Assembly: GCA_963781805.1 (NCBI GenBank)
Contig: CAWAHF010000004.1
Coordinates: 5,456,001 to 5,520,000, forward strand
Reading direction: 5' to 3'
Length of the DNA: 64,000 bases
Origin: JAFGPL01 sp963781805
Lineage (GTDB): Bacteria; Bacteroidota; Bacteroidia; Bacteroidales; UBA10428
The position numbers and the translations under genes were made by a program. Positions 26,676-36,316 of this stretch are shown piece by piece. Under the pieces are notes generated by a model, which saw only the letters and a program-made list of their open reading frames with translations, made no database searches and was not told the DNA's origin. Every line of letters starts with the position of its first letter. Within the stretch, counting starts at the first letter, position 1.

Positions 26676-28128
26676 TTGCTGTGGTTTCTTGAACGGTGGC
26701 TTCTATCAGATTTGCCTGTAATGCAAATTCTGTGGCAGATTCTATTTTTACATTAACAAAATTACCTATAAGGGAAGTATCATCCGATTTGAACCTGAGC
26801 ACAATTCTTCCTTCGGTAAGAGCGGAAAGATAATCGTTTTTGCGATCCCGGCCGGTAACAAGCACTTTCAAATTCTTACCTATCAGAGTTGTATTATATT
26901 CAAGGGTATGCTTTGTGAGTTCTTTGGTAAGGATATGCAAGCGTTTTGTTTTTACCTCATTTGGAATATCATCATCCCACCGGGAGCTGGTTGCTCCGGG
27001 ACGAGGTGAATATTTGGCGATATATGCCATATTGAATTTGAATTTCTCCATCGCAAGCCGGGTGTTTTCGAACTGTTCCTCCGTTTCCCCGGTAAATCCG
27101 ACAATAATATCCGTAAATATAGTCGCCTGTGGTATCAATCGCCAGATTGAGGCAATGATTCTTTCGTAATCTTCTACCGTATGCTTACGGTTCATTCGGA
27201 TAAGGACTTTATTATCACCCGATTGTACAGGCAGATGAATCTGTTTTGCCAGACAGGTGTATTCCGAAATTACCTCAATAACCTCATCCGTCATATCGCG
27301 GGGATGGGGAGATGTAAAATAAACCCAGAAATCTTTACCTGATTTAACACCGTATTCCCCAATATTTCTAAGCAATTGGGGAAAAGTAATTTCATCGCCT
27401 TTTTTGTCAAGCCCATATGAATTTACATTCTGACCCAGCAGGGTAATGGATTTGTATCCCTGGTTTACCAAATGTATTAATTCGGCTAAAATTTCTCCGG
27501 AAGGGCGGGATACTTCTCTTCCCCTGGTATAAGGCACAGCACAGAATGTGCAGAATTTGTCGCATCCATTCTGTATGGGTATAAATGCTTCGTATGAAGA
27601 ATTATAGGTCGGCGTAACCTGCCAAAAATCCTTGATTTTCTCTTCCGGGCGCATTACCAGGGGTTTCAATCCTGCAAAGGGTTGCTCAGAAAAAGCAGCT
27701 TGGATATCAGCAAAGTCTGGCTCTGCATTTTGCAATGGGTTTTCCTCTTCCGGTTCCATATTTATGGTCTGGTAACTTACAGGCGTTACCACACCATATT
27801 GTTCCATCATCTGTGCAAAGAGAGGAAGCTCCCGCATTTCAAAAACCAGATCAAACATTTTCAGAAACTTCTCTTTATCTGCCGGCAGCACACAACCTGA
27901 AACAAATGTTATCAGATTTTGCCTGTTTTTCCATTTATTCCACTTATAGATTCTTGAATATACTTTGTCTATTGATTTTTGTCGCACAGAACAGGCAAGA
28001 ACTCCCAGAAGATTGGCCTCTGTCTCGTCATCAGTCCACCTGTATCCCATGCCTTCCAAGACAGTGTGAACGCGTTCACTGTCTGATTTATTCATCTGGC
28101 AACCTAATGTAACAAGGTGGTACTTCAT
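26668..28128 (-). CDS. miaB: MiaB-like tRNA (i6A37) methylthiotransferase
   Basis: About 486 residues from the ATG at 28128 (MKYHLVTLGCQMNKSDSERV); the longer frame to 28167 adds 13 residues lacking homology. UPF0004 domain with LGCQMN, conserved Cys also in LLGVLACSVRQ and VSGCVLP, radical SAM motif GCDKFCTFCAVPYTRG and a C-terminal TRAM domain. It makes ms2i6A37 if it is true MiaB. The segment between the two iron-sulfur domains is longer than usual (~150-190, acidic). A MiaB-like paralog with another substrate is possible, as the text around the radical SAM motif is somewhat divergent. Confidence 0.8.
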   Translation of the reverse strand: MKYHLVTLGCQMNKSDSERVHTVLEGMGYRWTDDETEANLLGVLACSVRQKSIDKVYSRIYKWNKWKNRQNLITFVSGCVLPADKEKFLKMFDLVFEMRELPLFAQMMEQYGVVTPVSYQTINMEPEEENPLQNAEPDFADIQAAFSEQPFAGLKPLVMRPEEKIKDFWQVTPTYNSSYEAFIPIQNGCDKFCTFCAVPYTRGREVSRPSGEILAELIHLVNQGYKSITLLGQNVNSYGLDKKGDEITFPQLLRNIGEYGVKSGKDFWVYFTSPHPRDMTDEVIEVISEYTCLAKQIHLPVQSGDNKVLIRMNRKHTVEDYERIIASIWRLIPQATIFTDIIVGFTGETEEQFENTRLAMEKFKFNMAYIAKYSPRPGATSSRWDDDIPNEVKTKRLHILTKELTKHTLEYNTTLIGKNLKVLVTGRDRKNDYLSALTEGRIVLRFKSDDTSLIGNFVNVKIESATEFALQANLIEATVQETTANG

Positions 28129-28202
28129 ATAAAAAGTTTCAAGTTTAGGGTAACAAGTTTCAAGCATAGGACCGTCGACTTAAAACTTGTGACCATGAAC
28201 TA

Positions 28203-28928
28203 CTAAAAATACACTTCGGTTTTGATTTGGTCAGGTGGAAAATGTTGTGACATAAGTATATCGTATACTTCGTAAATCATTTCACAATTGCCGCAAAGAT
28301 AAACAATTGTTTCAGAACTGACAGGATTTTTTCTAATGTAATCGGTCACTCTTCCGTTAAACTGACCTTTATTATCACGACTGGTGCATAGAAGATATCT
28401 CTCTTTTGCATAGAAACTATTTTCATAAGCCTCATCGAAGGTTCGAACACCATGTAAAAGCATATAATCGAACGGGCAATATGACCCTGCTATACTGTGA
28501 AATGGTGCAATTCCTGTTCCGGTTGCCACAAAAAGATATTTTCTGTTTATCTTATCTTCGTCCGGTGTAAAGAAACCAAATGGTCCTTCAACATTTAAAT
28601 AATATCCCGGATTGCATTTGTGTAAACTTTTTGATACCATTCCATCATCTACTTCTTTTATCAACACCTCGAGGAAGGGATCGTATTCGGTACTGTAAAT
28701 GGAATATTCACGAAGCTGGTTGTTTCCAGGCAAACCAAGTGTAATATGTTGACCGGCTTTAAATTTCATATTATTCCGGTCAAAGCGGAGGATGTATGTT
28801 GAAGGGGTCAAATCTCTTATTTCATGCAGCCTGAAGAGAGGAATTGACGAAATATTTTCCGTAATCTCATCCCGGATTATTCGGGTATTTAAAAGGCTGT
28901 GTTTTGCGGCCTGGTTTTTCTTCATCAT
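28203..28928 (-). CDS. Ferredoxin/flavodoxin-NADP+ reductase-like flavoprotein
   Basis: 241 residues (start at Met1 or Met2). The FAD-binding half contains REYSIYS (the RxYS motif) and FKAGQHITLGLPG; the NAD(P)-binding half has LFVATGTGIAPF and ends with the aromatic-terminated KTEVYF typical of ferredoxin-NADP reductases. There is no 2Fe-2S ferredoxin domain, so it passes electrons between NAD(P)H and a separate carrier. It could supply electrons to the two radical SAM enzymes downstream (75 bp away, same strand), which need a reductant; this is inference from position. Confidence 0.8.
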   Translation of the reverse strand: MMKKNQAAKHSLLNTRIIRDEITENISSIPLFRLHEIRDLTPSTYILRFDRNNMKFKAGQHITLGLPGNNQLREYSIYSTEYDPFLEVLIKEVDDGMVSKSLHKCNPGYYLNVEGPFGFFTPDEDKINRKYLFVATGTGIAPFHSIAGSYCPFDYMLLHGVRTFDEAYENSFYAKERYLLCTSRDNKGQFNGRVTDYIRKNPVSSETIVYLCGNCEMIYEVYDILMSQHFPPDQIKTEVYF

Positions 28929-29113
28929 TTAAATTAGTAAAGTTTAAAGGTTTTAAAAACACATAACATTCAGATCAAGCTTTTTGTTTTTAAAAAAGCA
29001 AAATTTAATTGATTAAGTTTATCCAATAAAAAAGTGGCATAACCTATGGGGTCACGCCACCTTTATTATTAACTCTAAAACAAATCTAACCCAAATATAA
29101 AAACCACCTAATC

Positions 29114-30628
29114 CTATTCGTACCCTTGATTTTGTTTGTACAATCCTTTTTTTACATCTATCTGATCCTGAGGTACCGGATAAATGATCATATTGGCATC
29201 AATTGGTTGTTCCATTTGGTCCTTGACATCTTCAACAGGAATCCATGCGTTTATCACGTCCAGTACTTTTCCTGTCCTTACAAGGTCTCCCCAGCGTTGA
29301 CCTTCTCCAAGAAATTCCAGTCTTCGTTCTGCCAGCAAGTCATCAAGAGTAATATTTCCGGGGAGCGGATCAATGCCAGCTCTTTTACGGATGCCATTGA
29401 CAATATTGTTAACTTCACCCTGACTGCCCGATGCGCCCTGCAGAATGCACTCTGCTTTCATTAGTAAGACATCAGCATATCGCAGAACAATATAGTTAAT
29501 AGGGAAATCAAACCTGTCTACACCCCAGTTTGTAGGATCGGTAGAAGAATATTTGATAACACCGGGATCATATACTACAAGTCCGTTGGATTTATTAACA
29601 TATCTCAATTGAACAGATGCACTAAAGCGTGAGTCATTTATTGTGTCGTATTTACCGATTAAGTCTTCAGATACATCTTTGTTTTCCAGTCCTATATCAA
29701 ATGGAATATTTACTGAATTCCACCAGTTTCTTCCGGAAAGTTCGCCCGGGTAATCAGCTCCGGCTCCTAATCCACCGCTTATGAACTGGATATCCCATAC
29801 CACTTCAGCATTGTTCTCGTTATCATTGGCGAAGATAGCTGCATAATCACTAAGTGTATCATAATGGGCGCTACTGATAACATCATCAAGTAAGCCGAGC
29901 GCTAAACCATATTCATTAGCACCAAGCCCAGGTCCTTCAATTCCAAAAGTAGGTCCTGAACGGGTAAGATACACTCTTGCAAGTATACCGCGTGCTGCAT
30001 TTTTTGTAGCTCTTCCGCAATTTGCATCTCCTTTGGGATAATAATCTTCGAGGTTTGTAATTGCAAAACTGAGGTCTGAAATAATCAGAGTATATACATC
30101 AGAAACCGGACTTCTATCTAAATTAAGCAATTCATTAGGAGTCATAAGGTGGTCGATAAGAGGAACTTTTCCAAATATCTTCACCAAATCGAAATAAAAA
30201 AATCCTCTGAGAAATCTGGTTTGTGCCTCAATACTGTTCTTTATATTCTCTGATGAAATATTACCATTATTTATATTTTCAAGAACCGTATTAGCCCTCA
30301 TAATTCCGGTATAATCAGAATTCCAGGCTTCACTCATATAGGTATTCACAGCAATTGTATTGTTAAAATTATTGACCGGTTCCCAGTCTCTAACACCTGC
30401 TTCACCTACACCGTAAATATTATCAGAGCGAACATCAGAAAGATAAAATTCCCGCCAGGGATAATTATGCAATGAATTGTATATACCACTCACTGCCTGA
30501 TCAAAATCAGCATCATTTCTGAAAAAGCCGTCAACACTCAATTGTGAGATTGGGTTCTGGTCAAGCTGTTTTTCACAGGCAACCAATCCGAGTATTATAA
30601 CGGGAAAAATTAGAATTATTTTTTTCAT
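29114..30628 (-). CDS. SusD/RagB-family outer-membrane nutrient-binding lipoprotein
   Basis: 504 residues. Lipoprotein signal MKKIILIFPVIILGLVAC with Cys18. The SusD fold is shown by the N-terminal QNPISQLSVDGFFRNDADFDQA and tetratricopeptide-like helices (TRFLRGFFYFDLVKIFG, ARGILARVYLTRSG), and the C-terminal RADVLLMKAECI/RRLEFLGEGQRWGDLVR region. SusD proteins form a lid over the SusC channel and bind the glycan or peptide. It starts 21 bp after the SusC stop. The ligand cannot be read from sequence, and no glycosidase is adjacent to help. Confidence 0.95.
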   Translation of the reverse strand: MKKIILIFPVIILGLVACEKQLDQNPISQLSVDGFFRNDADFDQAVSGIYNSLHNYPWREFYLSDVRSDNIYGVGEAGVRDWEPVNNFNNTIAVNTYMSEAWNSDYTGIMRANTVLENINNGNISSENIKNSIEAQTRFLRGFFYFDLVKIFGKVPLIDHLMTPNELLNLDRSPVSDVYTLIISDLSFAITNLEDYYPKGDANCGRATKNAARGILARVYLTRSGPTFGIEGPGLGANEYGLALGLLDDVISSAHYDTLSDYAAIFANDNENNAEVVWDIQFISGGLGAGADYPGELSGRNWWNSVNIPFDIGLENKDVSEDLIGKYDTINDSRFSASVQLRYVNKSNGLVVYDPGVIKYSSTDPTNWGVDRFDFPINYIVLRYADVLLMKAECILQGASGSQGEVNNIVNGIRKRAGIDPLPGNITLDDLLAERRLEFLGEGQRWGDLVRTGKVLDVINAWIPVEDVKDQMEQPIDANMIIYPVPQDQIDVKKGLYKQNQGYE

Positions 30629-30649
30629 GATATAATGTTTTTTATTTTA

Positions 30650-33600
30650 TTAAAAATTAAGATTAATACCGAAAATCATTGATCTCGGCAATGGGGCAGC
30701 GCCATAATCGTCACCAACTAGTGTAGTTGCATTAGGAGCGTAATTTACAGCTTCTGGGTTCCATCCACCGGTATATTTATCTTTACCGAACCAGTTTTCT
30801 GCAGATACATACAGTCGCATTCCACTTATTCCCCGTAATTTTGAAAAGTTTACGGTATAACCGAGTGTAATATTCCTGAGTCTCCAATAATCACTTGGGT
30901 ACAACCAGTCAGTATTTTTAATTCGCCCGAAGTTACCTGTGGTTTTCCCAACTAATCCGGCTCCGGGATCTGATGGTGATCTCCATCGGTCGCGCCAGTA
31001 ACCAAGTACATTGTCTGGAACTCCTGTACCTGTTCTGTTCACAGCACGTCCAAACAGAGAATAGATTGAGCCACCCCATTGTCCCTGAAAAAGAAAATTT
31101 AAATCAAAATTCTTGTAGGTGAATGTATTAGTAAATCCCCAGATATAATCCGGTTCCGGATGTCCGACGATCACTCTGTCATCCGGAGTGATTGAACCGT
31201 CTTTTGCATCAGGTATGCCATCTCCATCTGTGTCCACAGTAATCTGATCTACATATTTCGGGTCTCCGGCTGTTTCTGTTCCGTATAATGCTGCTCCAGC
31301 ATCTATATCTGCCTGTGAAAGAATACCATCCTGTTGTACAACAAATATTGAAAACATGGGCTCTCCAACCGTTAGGATACTGTTTTGGATATCTAACGAA
31401 GGCATAAGAATCCTGGCATTGTCCGGTCCGAGTTTAATAACTTTATTCGAATTATGACTTAAATTGATACCTGATGTCCATTTCAGTTTCCCCGATAGAA
31501 TTCTACCAGTTAATTCGACTTCCCAACCCTTATTTTTAACTTCACCAATATTGGTCAACGCCGATGAAAAACCGCTGGCTGTTGGAACAGGAACATCCAA
31601 AAGAAGATTGCTATTTGTTTTTGTATAAACATCAAAAGAACCTGTTATTCGATTTTTCAAAATACCAAAGTCCAAACCACCGTTAACTGATTCGCTTTCC
31701 TCCCAGCTTAAATCCTTATTGGGGAAGTTGGATGAGGATTGTCCGACAGCAAGTGTATTATTAAAGCTATAGGGTGAGGACTGAAGGAGTGCTATAGAAC
31801 CATAATCCTGTCCGGATGATTCATTACCTGTTTTTCCCCATGCTACCCTGACTTTCAAAAAACTTATGGAAGTAATATCCTCCATAAAAGCTTCATCGGA
31901 AATTTTCCATCCTGCACTTACTGAAGGGAAAAGTCCCCATTTGGTATTTTCACCGAATCTTGATGATCCATCACGTCTCAGGGTAGCGTTTAATAAATAT
32001 TTATCTTTAAAACTGTACTCTATCCTTCCAAAGTATGAAAGTAATACATTTTTGGTCTCATAGGTGTCGGTGGAACTGGCGTTAATTCCAACTGCATCAT
32101 TCAGAGTGGTTATAAAATCGGTTCCAAATCCACCTGTCGCATTTATCCTGAAAGTATTTCGTGAATTTGTATGGTACGACATACCTGCAATGGCAGTTAA
32201 ATTATGCACATCATTAAATGTGTGTGTATAGGTCAACAGATTCTCATTAACAAATGTTACACGGTGATAACCTGTATAACTTCCACTTGCCTGTCTTGCC
32301 CCAACAACATTTCCGCTTACCCAGGCCGGTTTGTAAAATTTTCTGGAATAATCAGTATTATCAAGGTTAAAGCTGGTTTTGAAATTCAATCCTTTAATAA
32401 TTGCATAATCAGCATAAATCGTAGCCAGTGTTCTGAATTCTTTATTTTCACCCGTGGTATTTTTAAGTACCATTACCGGGCTGTTTCTTGTTCCACCATA
32501 TTTATATTGTGGATAATTTCCGGTATTATAATAGAGCCCTACAGTATCTTCAGTAACCGGGGTTAGCCCAGCAAGTATATGCATTTGCTGGTCTTTTCCT
32601 TCAACACCTGGATCATTACCTATTGCATAGGAAGGGGCAAGGTTTATACCAACATTCAGTTTATCGCCTGCCTTCATTTCTACATTTGTTCGTGCAGAAT
32701 ATCTTTTATAATCGACTCCCAGAATGTAACCGGTTTGATTCAAATAATCTCCGGATAAATAATATTTCACGAATTCATTTCCACCATTAGCGCTTAATTG
32801 AATATCATTTACAGGACCTTTGCGGAAGGCTTCATCCTGCCAGTCTACATAAATTAATCCCGGATGACCCGGCATAGCCCAACGCGAATCAAGAATCTGA
32901 CCTGTATTATATGAACCAATATTGGCAATACGGGTAGCTTCATTGTCGGTAACCTGGCGATTCTGAGTTCCGGGGTCGGCTCTGAGGTAAGCAGCATTAA
33001 TCATCTCAGTTGCACGATCAGCCCATTCTTCACCCGAAAGCACGTCAAGTTTTTTTGAAGTTTCATTCCATCCTCCTCGGTAATTGATTGAAATTTTGGC
33101 TTTTCCCGGCTGACCCTGCTTTGTTTTTATCAATACTACCCCGTTAGAACCGCGTGAACCGTAAATAGCGGTTGCTGAAGCATCCTTCAGCACCTGGATA
33201 GATTCAATGTCATTTGAATTGATATTGTCCAGGGGATTTCCCGAGGTAAAACCGCCGGATGTATTTTGTGGCGAAACTTCCAGTGGGAATCCATCAATAA
33301 CATATAATGGTTCATTATTGGCGCTGATTGATCCGGTACCTCTCACCTGTATACTAAATCCTGCACCCGGCATACCTGAAGTCTGTTTAACCCTCACTCC
33401 GGCAAGTTCTCCCACTAAAGCCTGATCAACACGGGTAATGGGCCTTTCGTCAAGATTATCAGTATTCATTACAGCAATTGATCCTGTAATATCACTTCTC
33501 TTCTGGGTTCCATATCCAATAACAACCACTTCTTCAAGAGAGGCAATATCTTCACTCAGGCTAATGTCAATGGTAGTTTGTCCGGATATAGGAACTTCTT

Positions 33601-34159
33601 TGGATAAATAGCCGATAAATGAAAAAACAAGGGTTGCATTTTCACCTGTAACAGTTAAACTGTATTTACCACTCTCGTTTGTAACGGTTCCGTTTAATGT
33701 TCCCTTCTCAACAACATTTACACCCGGCAAGGGCTCATTTGTTGCTGCAGAAAGAACAGTACCGGCAATTGTATTTATTTGTTTAATTTTTAATTCTTTT
33801 GGGGTAATAACCACAAGGTTATTTTCCAAAACAGTATAACCATTGCTGGTTTTTGCAAACAAATCATTCAGGATTTCTTCAACTGTTTTGTTCTCCATAT
33901 CAATATCAAGGTTTTTTTCCTTGCTTATTAAAGCATCATGATACAAAAACTTAAAATCACTCTGCTTTTCAATAGCTTCAAATACATCTGTAATTGAAAC
34001 CTTTTGTAAGCTAAGTGTTAGTTTTGTACTTTGTGAGTAGGCTGTTGCAAAAATTTGCAATGTTGTTGCGAAAAATAATATTATAGCAAATTTCATGGTT
34101 AGTAGGGTTTTAGATAGATCTTTTCTAATTAAAAAGATCCGATTCTTCTTTTTTTTCAT
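30650..34159 (-). CDS. SusC/RagA-family TonB-dependent transporter with regulatory STN domain
   Basis: About 1169 residues from the ATG at 34159 (MKKKKNRIFLIRKD...); the longer frame to 34213 is unlikely. After the signal peptide comes an STN domain (SITDVFEAIEKQSDFKFLYH), then a carboxypeptidase-regulatory-like domain (IAGTVLSAATNEPLPGVNVV), the TonB plug (IGYGTQKRSDITGSI, KDASATAIYGSRGSNGVV) and a 22-strand barrel ending in SMIFGINLNF. The STN domain is what interacts with FecR-type anti-sigma factors, and a FecR/sigma pair lies directly upstream, so ligand-dependent induction is expected. Together with SusD it imports an oligosaccharide or similar polymer fragment. Confidence 0.95.
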   Translation of the reverse strand: MKKKKNRIFLIRKDLSKTLLTMKFAIILFFATTLQIFATAYSQSTKLTLSLQKVSITDVFEAIEKQSDFKFLYHDALISKEKNLDIDMENKTVEEILNDLFAKTSNGYTVLENNLVVITPKELKIKQINTIAGTVLSAATNEPLPGVNVVEKGTLNGTVTNESGKYSLTVTGENATLVFSFIGYLSKEVPISGQTTIDISLSEDIASLEEVVVIGYGTQKRSDITGSIAVMNTDNLDERPITRVDQALVGELAGVRVKQTSGMPGAGFSIQVRGTGSISANNEPLYVIDGFPLEVSPQNTSGGFTSGNPLDNINSNDIESIQVLKDASATAIYGSRGSNGVVLIKTKQGQPGKAKISINYRGGWNETSKKLDVLSGEEWADRATEMINAAYLRADPGTQNRQVTDNEATRIANIGSYNTGQILDSRWAMPGHPGLIYVDWQDEAFRKGPVNDIQLSANGGNEFVKYYLSGDYLNQTGYILGVDYKRYSARTNVEMKAGDKLNVGINLAPSYAIGNDPGVEGKDQQMHILAGLTPVTEDTVGLYYNTGNYPQYKYGGTRNSPVMVLKNTTGENKEFRTLATIYADYAIIKGLNFKTSFNLDNTDYSRKFYKPAWVSGNVVGARQASGSYTGYHRVTFVNENLLTYTHTFNDVHNLTAIAGMSYHTNSRNTFRINATGGFGTDFITTLNDAVGINASSTDTYETKNVLLSYFGRIEYSFKDKYLLNATLRRDGSSRFGENTKWGLFPSVSAGWKISDEAFMEDITSISFLKVRVAWGKTGNESSGQDYGSIALLQSSPYSFNNTLAVGQSSSNFPNKDLSWEESESVNGGLDFGILKNRITGSFDVYTKTNSNLLLDVPVPTASGFSSALTNIGEVKNKGWEVELTGRILSGKLKWTSGINLSHNSNKVIKLGPDNARILMPSLDIQNSILTVGEPMFSIFVVQQDGILSQADIDAGAALYGTETAGDPKYVDQITVDTDGDGIPDAKDGSITPDDRVIVGHPEPDYIWGFTNTFTYKNFDLNFLFQGQWGGSIYSLFGRAVNRTGTGVPDNVLGYWRDRWRSPSDPGAGLVGKTTGNFGRIKNTDWLYPSDYWRLRNITLGYTVNFSKLRGISGMRLYVSAENWFGKDKYTGGWNPEAVNYAPNATTLVGDDYGAAPLPRSMIFGINLNF

Positions 34160-34326
34160 AGTTTTGCATTGGTTTAAATTAGACAATAAATAACCTTTTA
34201 ACCGTCTTGTCAACGGTTATCAATTTTGGAATCGGAAAATGTTAGCGCATTTTCCGATTTCTTTTAAAATGTTTATGGGCATTTCATAGGCGTTTGGGTT
34301 TTGGTTAGTATTATTTGATGTATTTG

Positions 34327-35457
34327 TTAGGTTCCGTTCTTTTTATAAATGGTTATTTTGTTGTGATCAATATTATAAATAAATGGCATTGAAAGGCTTA
34401 ATGCATTTAAAGACTGCTCAATAGTCTCCTTCTCAAATCTACCTGTATATTTTGAGTCTTTTAATTCCTGACTTTTAATTTCAATTTGCATATCATACCA
34501 ACGTTCCATACGGTGGGCTAAATCTTCAAACCTTTCGCTTTTAAAAATTAACTCACCATCCTTCCAGGCTGTATATAATTTTGTATTTTCTTTGTCGCTA
34601 AGCATTTGAAGTGAATTGGTATTTTGATTCTGCATACCCACAATCAACGGTTTATTCAGTGGTGGTACTTTGTCAACTACTGATGAAGTTAAATCCGAAA
34701 TGAGAATTTTTCTTGTTTTTTTAATGAAAGTAGCCTGTTGATTAGGTTTCAGAATCAGACTACCTGACTGCATATTTTGTTTATCATCCGCAGTAATAAA
34801 AACTGTTCCCTTTTCAAGGGTTGTCTCAACAGTTTCTTCATTGGAATATGACTTTACATTAAAAGATGTACCGACAACTTCAATATTTATATTTGAAGCG
34901 TTGACAATAAGTTTTCTGCCATGATTTTTTGCAACATTAAAGTATGCTTCTCCGTCCAGGTAAATGTTAACAGTTTTCTTGTTAATATCCGCAGGATATT
35001 TCAAAGTTGTTTCAGAATTAAGCCATATTTTTGTGCCGTCCGATAAAACCAGACTGCTCTTTTCACCACGTTTTGTGGATATGATATTGTAATCTGTTTT
35101 ATGGTTTCTAATAAAATAATAGCTTGTTCCGCCAATGCTGTATAAAATTAACAGGATAGCAGCAATTCTATACAGAAAATAGATTGGGGTTATTTTAGAA
35201 TTTTTCAGGTTCCTGATTTTCACAACACTATTTCCTGATTTTTTTTCCTGATTTAACCTTATTGTCAATAATTCAAATTCACGACCCAAGTCTACATCTA
35301 TGTTTGAGTGATTTAAGCCGATACTTGTCCAGGAATTTTTAATTTTTGCAAAAAACTTTCTGTTTGTTTCACTGGCGCTAACCCATTCAAACAACTTCCT
35401 GGTTTGTTGTTCATCAAGTTCACCTGATAAATACTTATAGATTAAATTAAATTCCAT
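34327..35457 (-). CDS. FecR-family anti-sigma factor
   Basis: About 376 residues from the ATG at 35457 (MEFNLIYKYLSGELDEQQ), preferred over 35517 because upstream residues are not family-like. Cytosolic N-terminal helices bind sigma (YLSGELDEQQTRKLFEWV), a single membrane helix lies at ~105-125 (IAAILLILYSIGGTSYYFI), then the periplasmic FecR domain (STKRGEKSSLVLSDGTKIWLN) and a C-terminal DUF4974-type domain (ERFEDLAHRMERWYDMQI) that contacts the transporter's STN domain. It relays a signal from the SusC protein (168 bp downstream) to the ECF sigma factor encoded just upstream. Confidence 0.93.
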   Translation of the reverse strand: MEFNLIYKYLSGELDEQQTRKLFEWVSASETNRKFFAKIKNSWTSIGLNHSNIDVDLGREFELLTIRLNQEKKSGNSVVKIRNLKNSKITPIYFLYRIAAILLILYSIGGTSYYFIRNHKTDYNIISTKRGEKSSLVLSDGTKIWLNSETTLKYPADINKKTVNIYLDGEAYFNVAKNHGRKLIVNASNINIEVVGTSFNVKSYSNEETVETTLEKGTVFITADDKQNMQSGSLILKPNQQATFIKKTRKILISDLTSSVVDKVPPLNKPLIVGMQNQNTNSLQMLSDKENTKLYTAWKDGELIFKSERFEDLAHRMERWYDMQIEIKSQELKDSKYTGRFEKETIEQSLNALSLSMPFIYNIDHNKITIYKKNGT

Positions 35458-35530
35458 ACTGTTCTTTATAAATATAATAACAACATTACTGGGGTTTACC
35501 CCTATGAAAGGGTGCAATTAATTCAAATTC

Positions 35531-36094
35531 CTATATATAATTTTCGATCTTTTGACGAATACGTTTTAATGCTTCTGAAATTTGGTTTTCAACGGTTTTA
35601 GAAGAAATACTTAATTTTTCTGCTATTTCCTTATACTTCATTCCATCGAACCGACTCATTTCAAATATTTCCTTGCATTTTACCGGGAGCTCTGCTATTG
35701 CATCATCTATCTTTTTTTGAAGCTCATCAAGAAATAATAATTCGGAAGTACTATCCTTTAATGCTATATAATTTAACTGCAACTCATTAAAAGTTTTTTG
35801 TGTAAATTCATTATATCTTTTTTTTACAGTAATTCGTTTAAGATAATTCAAACAATCATTGCGGATAATGGTAAATAGTAACGCCTCCAAATTTGTATTC
35901 TCCAGAAGAGATTTTTTTATTTCCCATAGTTTAAGAAATGCCTCCTGAACAAATTCCCTTGCAATCTCTAAATCAACAACATATTCCTTTGCATATAACA
36001 ATAATTTCTTATAATATTCATTAAATATTTTTTCAAAGGTCTTCTGATCACCTTTCTTAAGTTGAATTATTGTTTCCGGTTTCAATTTAGCCAT
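35531..36094 (-). CDS. ECF sigma factor of the FecI/SusCD-associated type
   Basis: About 187 residues from the ATG at 36094 (MAKLKPETIIQLKKGDQ); the frame extends to 36148 without family-like sequence. Sigma region 2 (FNEYYKKLLLYAKEYV, AREFVQEAFLKLWE) and region 4 with its helix-turn-helix (YKEIAEKLSISSKTVENQI) are clear, and the linker is short, as in extracytoplasmic-function sigma factors. It sits 73 bp upstream of its FecR partner and probably drives the downstream SusC/SusD genes. Divergent from tex. Confidence 0.93.
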   Translation of the reverse strand: MAKLKPETIIQLKKGDQKTFEKIFNEYYKKLLLYAKEYVVDLEIAREFVQEAFLKLWEIKKSLLENTNLEALLFTIIRNDCLNYLKRITVKKRYNEFTQKTFNELQLNYIALKDSTSELLFLDELQKKIDDAIAELPVKCKEIFEMSRFDGMKYKEIAEKLSISSKTVENQISEALKRIRQKIENYI

Positions 36095-36232
36095 TTGCTT
36101 ATGCAGAATTTTTTTAGGGTAATCAAAAATAGAAAAATTTATAATCAAACCTCTTTCAATAAAAAGTTTTCTATAATTGTCTTTTATTGAATTTTAATCC
36201 GGATTTTTATTTTTTTCCAAAAGACACGAAGT

Positions 36233-36240
36233 TATATTTG
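36233..36240 (+). promoter_or_regulatory. Bacteroidetes -7 promoter element for tex
   Basis: TATATTTG fits the TAnnTTTG -7 consensus, with a T-rich -33 region around 36206-36216. It would give a 5' leader of about 70 nt before the tex ATG at 36317. Confidence 0.45.
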
Positions 36241-36316
36241 CCAAATGTTTCAGGAATTGTTATTATGAGAACCAAAAACATTACATTATCAATTTATTTT
36301 TTATTAGAATTTGAAA

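Noticed and set aside
28129..28202. Short imperfect direct repeat AAGTTTCAAG upstream of the miaB-like gene
   Set aside because: Only two copies of about 10 bp in AT-rich spacer; no structure or known element.
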